A stretch of 10,000 nucleotides of DNA, taken from positions 1-10,000 of the forward strand of contig JAIWOH010000199.1 of NCBI GenBank assembly GCA_020216985.1, in the 5' to 3' direction. This document shows positions 1 through 5,867 of the stretch, piece by piece. Position 1 is the stretch's first letter; each line of letters opens with the position of its first letter. Position numbers and translations under genes: made by a program. The notes under the pieces were generated by a model. That model was not told the DNA's origin, searched no databases, and saw nothing but the letters and a program-made list of their open reading frames with translations. Source of the stretch: Nitrospira sp. (lineage in GTDB: Bacteria; Nitrospirota; Nitrospiria; Nitrospirales; Nitrospiraceae).

Positions 1-317
1 TGCTCCTCTCGCTGGCGTTCTTTCTCCAGAATCAGGAACAGGAGGTGACGCTCCGGTATTTCTTCGGGCTGTTGGAGGAATCGACGCCGGTGTACAAGCC
101 GATTTTGGCGGGTTTTGTCGTCGGCCTGCTGGTCGCCGGCATCTTGTTGTTTCCACCGTGGATCAGAGGGCGGATCGAGCTTCGCCGGAAGACACGCGCG
201 CTTCAAGAAGCGGAGGTCGATCTGGAACGTCTCCGACAGTCGTTCGAAAAATTGTCCGTTCGGCCGGCAAGTCCTTCTTCCCTTGAACATCTTCAGGATC
301 GCACCGATGAGCGATGA
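1..317 (+). CDS. LapA-domain (DUF1049-like) inner membrane protein, 5' end missing
   Basis: The reading frame is open from base 3 to the TGA at 315-317 and gives 104 visible residues; the true start lies before the window. Visible are the end of a first hydrophobic segment (LLSLAFFLQNQ), a short stretch of the form QEVTLRYFFG, a second membrane segment (PILAGFVVGLLVAGILLFPP), then a charged, probably coiled-coil tail (RIELRRKTRALQEAEVDLER). Two membrane helices followed by a cytoplasmic coiled coil is the layout of LapA/DUF1049 proteins, which in E. coli help control lipopolysaccharide assembly. That role here is family knowledge, not shown. A GTG at 45 is an unlikely start: it would remove the first helix, and its AGGAG sits directly against the codon. 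The 3' end overlaps mutS by 11 bp, suggesting coupled translation. Confidence 0.72.
   Translation, partial: LLSLAFFLQNQEQEVTLRYFFGLLEESTPVYKPILAGFVVGLLVAGILLFPPWIRGRIELRRKTRALQEAEVDLERLRQSFEKLSVRPASPSSLEHLQDRTDER
295..298 (+). promoter_or_regulatory. Ribosome binding site fixing the mutS start
   Basis: AGGA lies 8 bases before the ATG at 307, inside the end of the LapA-domain gene. It supports ATG 307 over the in-frame TTG at 115, which would add 64 residues that are merely the out-of-frame reading of the upstream gene and have no MutS character. Confidence 0.55.
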
Positions 318-2883
318 GGACTTGACGCCCCTCATGCGTCAGTACAGGGAAATCAAGCGCCGCTATCCCCTCGCGATTCTGTTTTTTCGCGTCGGTGATT
401 TCTATGAGATGTTTTTCGAGGACGCGGAAATGGCCTCGCGGCTCCTTTCCATCGCCTTGACATCCCGCGACAAACAGAGTCCTCAACCGGTTCCACTTTG
501 TGGGGTCCCTCACCATGCCGCGACCGGCTACATTGCCAAGCTGCTGAAGGCAGGGAAAACTGTTGCGCTTTGCGAACAAGTCGAAGACCCCAAAATGGCA
601 AAGGGCCTTGTCCGTCGTGAGGTCGTCCGTCTGTATACGCCGGGGACCTTGGTTGATACAGACTTGCTTGCCCCCAACGAATCAAATTATCTGTCCGCTT
701 TGTCGTTCCGACCGACTACCGACCGACCGACGCTAATCGGATTGGCGGCGCTTGATGTTTCAACCGGAGAATTTTGGGTCACGGAATTCCACGGCTCCCA
801 TGCAATTTCATTGGCATTGGATGAGTTGTCGAGGCTTGAACCTCGCGAGGTCTTGCTTCCAAGCGGTTTTGCCGAGGAAACGGGGATGTGGGTCGACAGG
901 GTAAAAGGGGCCCGCTTGTGCGAGCGACACCCGTCTTCCTTTGAGCGACAAGCGAGCATCCGTTTGTTGCTTGACCAATTTGGCGTTCCGTCGCTTGACG
1001 TATTCGGCTGTCAAGACCTCACCGCCGGCATAGAGGCAGCCGGGGCCGTGATTCAGTATGTTCGAGAAAATCAACCCGGCGCCTCTTCCACACATATTCG
1101 CCGCATTGCCGTCCGGCGGAGCAAGGAGTTCATGCATCTCGATGGTTCGACGATCCGCAATCTGGAACTTCTCAGGCCGATGTCTCCCGTTCAAGACGGA
1201 TCCCGCTCTGTGAAGGCCGATTTGATCTCCACACTCGACCGCACGTCGACTGCCATGGGCGCCCGTCTGCTGCGCGAGTGGATTGTCAGGCCGTTGGTGG
1301 ACTGCGACCAAATCCGGGCAAGGCACGAGGCTGTGGGCGAACTCAACGATCGATGGGAAGACCGAACGGCCATCCGCGCCTGCCTGAAGGATGTGCAAGA
1401 CATGGCACGCCTCGGGAGCCGTATCGTGCTTGGCTACAGCACCCCCCGTGAGTTGTTGGCGCTGAAAAAATCGCTGAGCGTGTTACCGACGTTGTTTGCC
1501 CTTCTCAATTCTTTACAAAGCTCGTTGCTGGCGGAGATCCGAAAGTCTTCAGACGATGGGAAGGACCTTCACGATATCATTGAACAGGCCATCCATCCCG
1601 ATGCTCCGCTCTCGACTCGTGATTCCAACATCATCAAGGACGGTTACCACCCAGGAATCGACGAGTTGCGCAAAGCAAGTATGGAGGGGAAGCAATGGAT
1701 CGCCAACCTTGAAGGCAAAGAGCGTAACAGGACCGGAATCGATTCGTTAAAAGTTCGCTACAATCAAGTACACGGCTATTACATCGAGGTAACAAAATCC
1801 AATCTTCATCGCGTGCCGCCCGATTATATTCGGAAACAGACCCTGGTCGGCGCCGAACGATTCATGACTCCGGAATTACGCGCCTTGGAGGAGCGGATCA
1901 CGACCGCCGACGTCAAACTGGCGGCATTGGAACAAGAGGTCTTCGGGATCGTGTTGAGCCGATTATCAGCGGAGGCCCATCGGCTGGAAAAAATTGCGGC
2001 GCAACTTGCGTTAATCGATGTGATCGCCGGACTTGCAGAGACCGCCGCTTTGCTTCGCTACACGAAGCCGCTCGTCGATAACAGCGGGCGCATTGCCATA
2101 CGAGAAGGTCGCCATCCGATCGTCGAGCAGCTTCGAGATGACCGTTCCTTCGTGCCGAATGACACAGTGCTTGATCTCGAAAGCAATCGATTGCTTATTC
2201 TGACCGGCCCGAACATGGCGGGGAAAAGTACTTATCTTCGGCAGGTGGCCTTGATCGTCCTAATGGCGCAACTGGGGAGTTTCGTACCGGCGGCATCCGC
2301 GCACATCGGCGTAGTGGATCGCATTTTCACCCGCGTCGGCGCCTCGGATAATTTGTCCGGCGGCCTCAGCACCTTCATGGTTGAAATGGTCGAAACCGCA
2401 CATATCCTCAACAATGCAACCCCCCGAAGCCTGATCCTCCTCGATGAGATCGGTCGCGGGACAAGCACCTACGATGGTCTGAGCATCGCGTGGGCCGTGG
2501 CCGAGTACATCCACGACCGAGGAAAGTTGGGGGCCCGCACGCTCTTCGCAACCCACTATCACGAATTGGCTCAACTTGCGCTTCAGCAGGAGGGAATCAA
2601 AAACTATCGCGTGGCGGTACAAGAGCGGGACGGGCGTGTGATCTTCCTCCACAAAATCATTGAAGGAGGGGCTGACCGAAGTTATGGCATCCATGTCGCC
2701 AAACTCGCGGGATTGCCGGATTGGGTGATCGAGCGGGCGACCGCCATCTTATCTCAGTTGGAGGAACCGGAAACCGGCCTTACTCGACGAGATGGTGCCC
2801 CCTCAAACTGCCCGCTCCACCCCTCTCCGCAACCCCATTTTTTGACCGAGAAAGAAAAACAGATGGACCTGTTTGCTTCGTAA
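307..2883 (+). CDS. mutS: DNA mismatch repair protein MutS
   Basis: MutS binds mismatches and small insertion/deletion loops as a clamp-like dimer and uses ATP to recruit MutL. The 858-residue product matches the usual length of about 850-860. Near the N-terminus, GDFYEMF holds the mismatch-wedging Phe32 and Glu34 (F-x-E motif). The connector, lever and clamp regions fill the middle. The ATPase carries Walker A GPNMAGKST (634-642), Walker B and signature LLDEIGRGTSTYDG (711-724, D713/E714) and ATHYHEL (748-754). The helix-turn-helix dimerisation segment includes SYGIHVAKLAGLP (792-804). The protein ends in QMDLFAS; QMDLF (852-856) resembles a beta-clamp-binding motif and sits at the very C-terminus, so an E. 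coli-type tetramerisation tail after it is absent. All catalytic motifs are intact and no frameshift is seen. It overlaps the upstream LapA-domain gene by 11 bp and converges on the minus-strand genes. Confidence 0.98.
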   Translation: MSDEDLTPLMRQYREIKRRYPLAILFFRVGDFYEMFFEDAEMASRLLSIALTSRDKQSPQPVPLCGVPHHAATGYIAKLLKAGKTVALCEQVEDPKMAKGLVRREVVRLYTPGTLVDTDLLAPNESNYLSALSFRPTTDRPTLIGLAALDVSTGEFWVTEFHGSHAISLALDELSRLEPREVLLPSGFAEETGMWVDRVKGARLCERHPSSFERQASIRLLLDQFGVPSLDVFGCQDLTAGIEAAGAVIQYVRENQPGASSTHIRRIAVRRSKEFMHLDGSTIRNLELLRPMSPVQDGSRSVKADLISTLDRTSTAMGARLLREWIVRPLVDCDQIRARHEAVGELNDRWEDRTAIRACLKDVQDMARLGSRIVLGYSTPRELLALKKSLSVLPTLFALLNSLQSSLLAEIRKSSDDGKDLHDIIEQAIHPDAPLSTRDSNIIKDGYHPGIDELRKASMEGKQWIANLEGKERNRTGIDSLKVRYNQVHGYYIEVTKSNLHRVPPDYIRKQTLVGAERFMTPELRALEERITTADVKLAALEQEVFGIVLSRLSAEAHRLEKIAAQLALIDVIAGLAETAALLRYTKPLVDNSGRIAIREGRHPIVEQLRDDRSFVPNDTVLDLESNRLLILTGPNMAGKSTYLRQVALIVLMAQLGSFVPAASAHIGVVDRIFTRVGASDNLSGGLSTFMVEMVETAHILNNATPRSLILLDEIGRGTSTYDGLSIAWAVAEYIHDRGKLGARTLFATHYHELAQLALQQEGIKNYRVAVQERDGRVIFLHKIIEGGADRSYGIHVAKLAGLPDWVIERATAILSQLEEPETGLTRRDGAPSNCPLHPSPQPHFLTEKEKQMDLFAS

Positions 2884-2948
2884 TGTTTTTTCTCTCTTTG
2901 CTATGCGGGGGAGGGGAACAGCAACTGTCATGCGCAAGTTTGCAGAAT

Positions 2949-2986
2949 AAAAAAATGGCGGCCTTCCTTTAGGGAGCCCGCCATTT
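2949..2986 (-). terminator. Rho-independent terminator of the exported-protein gene pair
   Basis: The arms AAATGGCGG (2953-2961) and CCGCCATTT (2978-2986) pair perfectly. After one mismatch the stem continues with five more pairs (2963-2967 with 2972-2976, one of them G-T) around a TTTA loop. Read on the minus strand the hairpin is followed by a run of seven T (complement of A 2949-2955), which is the textbook arrangement. It begins 22 bp past the stop of the gene at 3009. On the plus strand only TTT then CAG follows, so termination of mutS there would be weaker. Confidence 0.88.
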
Positions 2987-3008
2987 CAGTGGAAACTTCT
3001 GGTTTCTT

Positions 3009-3668
3009 TCAGTGTGGCATGTTGTACTGTGCCGTCCAAGGGATCAACCCACCGACTGGTCTTCCCCCCGGAAGCATCACGTCATATTGCATAACCGGCT
3101 CAACACTGAAGGTATTTAGCCCTGTCTTTGCCTTGGCACAAGCCGGTTCTAACTCGTGCTTCCCCTGGCATTCTTTGAACTGAAGCGCCGAGATGCTGAG
3201 GGGCTTCCCTGGAGCGCCGGTCACTTCCGGAAGTTTCTTGACCGACAAGATCACTCGATGATTCTGTTCCTTTTCAACGGCCACGAACTCAATGAGATCC
3301 GTCGTGCTGCCCGGAGGCACCTCTTTGGCCGCGGCAGGGCCCGCATGAACACGGCCCATTTTTTTCAATTCATCCCAGACTCCCTTTTCCGCATAGAATT
3401 TAAGGGTTTTCCCTGGATGCACTTTCTGCCACCAGAGTCCGCTCTCGGCATTTCCGCCATACACGGCGATATTGATCCACACAGCTTCATCATAGGGATC
3501 AAGCACGATGACACGACCTTGAAGAGTGGTAGGTTTGCTCATATCCCCCCACTCAAACCTTTCTTGAAACGACTCAATGGCCCATGTCGTCGTCGAAGTC
3601 ATTCCGGCCAGCAACAGAGCTGCGGCCAGGAGCATTCCGCCTTGTTTCTTGAGTCTTATTATCCTCAC
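3009..3668 (-). CDS. Exported protein of unknown function (219 aa)
   Basis: I do not recognise this protein. The GTG start at 3668 is chosen because GGAGG lies 5 bases upstream. The N-terminus is a typical Sec signal peptide: basic residues (MRIIRLKKQ), a hydrophobic core (MLLAAALLLAG) and a probable cleavage after TTTWA (residue 30), so a periplasmic or secreted product is expected. There is no lipobox and no second membrane helix. The mature part has TLQGRV (48-53), an aromatic-rich middle (AVYGG, SGLWWQKV), a KEVPPGSTTD stretch, and two cysteines, C167 and C177, in KECQGKHELEPAC, which could form a disulfide in an oxidising compartment. The gene lies 42 bp downstream of another exported-protein gene with the same TLQGRV motif and is followed by a strong terminator, so it is probably the last gene of a two-gene unit. 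A structural or ligand-binding envelope protein is possible; nothing indicates an enzyme. Confidence 0.85.
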   Translation of the reverse strand: MRIIRLKKQGGMLLAAALLLAGMTSTTTWAIESFQERFEWGDMSKPTTLQGRVIVLDPYDEAVWINIAVYGGNAESGLWWQKVHPGKTLKFYAEKGVWDELKKMGRVHAGPAAAKEVPPGSTTDLIEFVAVEKEQNHRVILSVKKLPEVTGAPGKPLSISALQFKECQGKHELEPACAKAKTGLNTFSVEPVMQYDVMLPGGRPVGGLIPWTAQYNMPH

Positions 3669-3673
3669 CTTTT

Positions 3674-3678
3674 CCTCC
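3674..3678 (-). promoter_or_regulatory. Ribosome binding site of the 219-aa exported protein
   Basis: GGAGG (within AAAGGAGG on the minus strand) is 5 bases ahead of the GTG at 3668. It favours GTG over the internal ATG at residue 12, which would cut off the basic N-region of the signal peptide. Confidence 0.6.
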
Positions 3679-3710
3679 TTTAAAAGGTCGCGCCTGCGAA
3701 CAAGCGCTTT

Positions 3711-4226
3711 TTAGTCTTTCAGCACTTTGAAGCCGGTAATCGTCCGACCATCCAAGGTTACTTCCATGGCTACAAGCTCTTGGGAAGCCTTGATGATCTT
3801 GTCCATCAACGCCTTATCTTTGACCGCCAGACGAACCGTAGTGGCGGCGTGGTACCAGCCGGAGTATGGATTGTTCTTATCAACGCCTCCGACAAATCCC
3901 CATGCACAGCACGTGAACAACGGATCTGGAGGTTTGACGTCCAACATGGTTGAAGACCGACCCGACGGAGTTCCAGACGCAGGCTCCCCGGAATTCCAAT
4001 ATTGAATGCCGAAGAGAAGCTCACCATCAGGATTATCGGCCCACTGTGACCAGACCCGCCCTTGAAGTGTTTTGAGCGTGGATTCGGCTTTGAGAGGTTT
4101 GCCGCCCACGACCGCATCGGCAATTCCGATGCGCTCCACACTTCCGTCAGCGAACACGGATTGGGCTGTTAAGAGAGCTGTTGCTAGGAACGTCCCCATG
4201 GCAGCTAAAATGAGTGCCCGTTTCAT
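3711..4226 (-). CDS. Exported protein of unknown function (171 aa)
   Basis: I do not recognise this protein. It starts at ATG 4226 with GGAGGG 6 bases upstream. Residues 1-26 form a signal peptide (MKR, then a hydrophobic stretch, probable cleavage after SVFA before DGS), so the product should act outside the cytoplasm. The mature part contains TLQGRV (53-58), an aromatic stretch FGIQYWNSG, a double cysteine in FTCCAWGFVGG (C106, C107), PYSGWYHAATTVRLAV (120-135), and a C-terminal part of the form VAMEVTLDGRTITGFKVLKD with alternating hydrophobic residues suggesting beta strands. Adjacent cysteines could bind a metal or cofactor or be structural; nothing decides this. It is the first gene of a likely two-gene unit with the 219-aa protein 42 bp downstream, which shares TLQGRV and a similar VA-x-E ending, so the two may be distant paralogues. 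Two candidate promoters lie upstream. Confidence 0.85.
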   Translation of the reverse strand: MKRALILAAMGTFLATALLTAQSVFADGSVERIGIADAVVGGKPLKAESTLKTLQGRVWSQWADNPDGELLFGIQYWNSGEPASGTPSGRSSTMLDVKPPDPLFTCCAWGFVGGVDKNNPYSGWYHAATTVRLAVKDKALMDKIIKASQELVAMEVTLDGRTITGFKVLKD

Positions 4227-4414
4227 TTTCGTCCCTCCTTACAACAAGTGTCGGTATGACAATTTCCTCTTTTTAGGTCAGGCCGTCTACAAATTTACAT
4301 TGAGGCCAGACATCTACTGCCAAATTCTTCTTCACTCAGCCAGCGAGTCATCTCTCCCATAGTTGTCGGTGCCTTTTCACGATCACGTTGTAAAGCAAAA
4401 CAGACTGCGGTGGA

Positions 4415-4443
4415 ACGGTACTGAAACCTTGCCTTTATGTCAA
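4415..4443 (-). promoter_or_regulatory. Second candidate promoter with a perfect -35 box
   Basis: On the minus strand TTGACA (4438-4443) is a consensus -35 hexamer. With the optimal 17-base spacer it faces TACCGT (4415-4420), which keeps the three most conserved -10 positions (T1, A2, T6) but not the middle. It may be weak, activator-dependent or fortuitous. Confidence 0.28.
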
Positions 4444-4472
4444 GGAAATGTTTCCCATCCGCGCTTCGCGCG

Positions 4473-4502
4473 ACTATAGCACCGTGAAGTCTTGAAAATC
4501 AA
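4473..4502 (-). promoter_or_regulatory. Candidate extended -10 promoter for the exported-protein pair
   Basis: On the minus strand TTGATT (4497-4502) is separated by 18 bases from TATAGT (4473-4478). TG stands one base before the -10 box (TGC-TATAGT), the extended -10 form. The predicted start of transcription, near 4466, falls inside the palindrome CGCGC-TTC-GCGCG (4460-4472). No other promoter-like match in this region is as good, but it is a prediction only. Confidence 0.45.
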
Positions 4503-4556
4503 TCGGTTACAATGACTTTCTCGATCCATCCGTTCTGGAATCTTTTCCGACCACTT

Positions 4557-5867
4557 TCACTGCCTCAGTACGGCCGCCTGGCGCGATGAGAGAGGCCCCA
4601 AACACGTGATGGCTAGGGTCTTCTGAGCAAAGAGGCTTTGGGCGACACGAGCCACGCGCGGCTGAGAGAGTTCGTCAATATCCATCAGCATTTGTTCGAG
4701 ACTTGTGTGTTGGCCTGTGATCAGCTCGTCTTTGGCGAGCTTGTTCATCCGGCTGTGTGAACTTTCCAGGCTGAGCATTAAGCTGCCCTTCATCTGCTCC
4801 TTCGCTCGCCTCAGCTCTTCTCTTTCAATGCCATGAGCCGCAATCTTCCTAATTTCCCGCCTGATCACGTCAAGCACACGTTCCACTTCCCGAGCTCTGG
4901 TTCCGGCATAAATCGTAATGGTCCCCCCATCGGAGTATCCGGATAAAAACGAATAAATGGAGTAGGCAAGTCCTCGTTTCTCGCGAACTTCTTGAAAGAG
5001 ACGAGAGCTTACGCTCCCACCGAGCACGGTATTCAAGGCATACACTGCGTAGCGGTCCTCATGGCCAGCGGCAACCCCTTTGAGCCCGACACAGAGATGC
5101 ACCTGTTCCAGCGGTTTCCGCTTGAGCATCACGCCGCCGCAAATCTCAGGCGGCCAGCGTTTTCGTCCGTTGGCGCCATTGGAAGAGACAGGAGAGCAAT
5201 GGTTTCCGAAGAAACGATCAATCGCTCTGTCCAGGCGGTTTTGGTCAAAATTCCCTGCGACGGCGAGCACCATGTCTTTCGGCCGGTAGTGCATTGCAAG
5301 ATAGCGGCGCAAATCGTCCCGTCGCAGTCCGGCGATCGTGGATTCCAGGCCAAGAACCGGGCGACTGAGAGGATGACGCCCCATCACAAGCCCGGTATGC
5401 AGTTCCTGAACCAAGTCCTCCGGATCGTCTTGCACCATGCGAATTTCTTCGAGGACGACCTGCTTTTCCTTTTCAATTTCCTTGGGACTGAGGCGGGATC
5501 GGTATAAAAGATCCGCGAGAAGTTCGAGGGCTTGAGGGAGATGCTGATCAAGCACTTTGACATAAAACGTCGTCGTCTCACGGGTGGTGAAGGCGTTCAT
5601 TTCGCCTCCGAGCGCATCGATCTCTTGGGAAATATCGGTCGCCGAGCGAGTCTCCGTTCCCTTGAACAACATGTGCTCCAGGAAATGGGAATACCCGGCC
5701 TCTGAAGGAGTTTCATCGCGAGAGCCGGCATTGACCCACATGCCGACCGTCACGGACTTGAGCGTGGGAATCCGTTCGGTGACCAGCCGAATTCCGTTAT
5801 CGAGCACGCGTTTTCGATATGACGAACCGCTTTGCGGCTTATCCTTTTGCACCGCCTTCACCCTCAC
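4557..5867 (-). CDS. M16-family zinc metallopeptidase (processing-peptidase-like)
   Basis: This is a single-chain, two-half M16B-type peptidase of 436 residues, close to the usual 410-440. The inverted zinc motif HFLEH is at 61-65, and the expected third ligand is a glutamate in VVLEEI (E141 gives the usual spacing of about 76). The N-terminal half also has GSRDE, GGEMNAFTTRETT and DDPED. The inactive-like C-terminal half carries the SSRLFQEVREKRGLAYSIYS block with the conserved RGLAY. No signal peptide is seen, so it probably acts in the cytoplasm; the substrate is unknown (YmxG/PqqL-type relatives). The frame begins at GTG 5867, overlapping pnp by 29 bp. In-frame GTGs at 5861 and 5852 are alternatives, and GAGGG 8 bases before 5852 makes that one the best-supported start (431 residues). 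Conserved protein sequence begins only around residue 20, so all three are compatible. Finding it directly after pnp is common in bacteria. Confidence 0.93.
   Translation of the reverse strand: MRVKAVQKDKPQSGSSYRKRVLDNGIRLVTERIPTLKSVTVGMWVNAGSRDETPSEAGYSHFLEHMLFKGTETRSATDISQEIDALGGEMNAFTTRETTTFYVKVLDQHLPQALELLADLLYRSRLSPKEIEKEKQVVLEEIRMVQDDPEDLVQELHTGLVMGRHPLSRPVLGLESTIAGLRRDDLRRYLAMHYRPKDMVLAVAGNFDQNRLDRAIDRFFGNHCSPVSSNGANGRKRWPPEICGGVMLKRKPLEQVHLCVGLKGVAAGHEDRYAVYALNTVLGGSVSSRLFQEVREKRGLAYSIYSFLSGYSDGGTITIYAGTRAREVERVLDVIRREIRKIAAHGIEREELRRAKEQMKGSLMLSLESSHSRMNKLAKDELITGQHTSLEQMLMDIDELSQPRVARVAQSLFAQKTLAITCLGPLSSRQAAVLRQ

Larger units (their letters stand above)
4227..4556. other. 330-bp non-coding region between the peptidase gene and the exported-protein pair
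   Basis: No convincing gene is seen on either strand. On the minus strand it holds two candidate sigma-70-type promoters (4473-4502 and 4415-4443), a perfect GC palindrome (4460-4472), a weakly supported 21-codon reading frame (4295-4360) and the ribosome binding site of the 171-aa protein gene (GGAGGG, 4233-4238). There is no clear intrinsic terminator behind the M16 peptidase stop; only a 4-bp GGAA/TTCC hairpin (4538-4549) is visible. Read-through from the pnp-peptidase genes into the exported-protein genes is therefore possible. A transcript from either promoter would carry a leader of roughly 180-240 bases. Confidence 0.6.

Noticed and set aside
115..306. An N-terminal extension of MutS from a TTG at 115.
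   Set aside because: The 64 extra residues lie over the LapA-domain gene in another frame and do not resemble MutS. The ATG at 307 has a suitable ribosome binding site and gives a normal MutS N-terminus.
808..1398. A 196-codon minus-strand frame opposite mutS.
   Set aside because: It is antisense to conserved MutS sequence, with no start signal or recognisable domain.
3156..3683. A 175-codon plus-strand reading frame opposite the 219-aa exported protein.
   Set aside because: The minus-strand frame has a signal peptide, a strong ribosome binding site and a terminator; the plus-strand one has none of these.
4538..4549. Small GGAA/TTCC hairpin after the M16 peptidase as a terminator.
   Set aside because: A 4-bp AT-containing stem without a following T-run is too weak to call.
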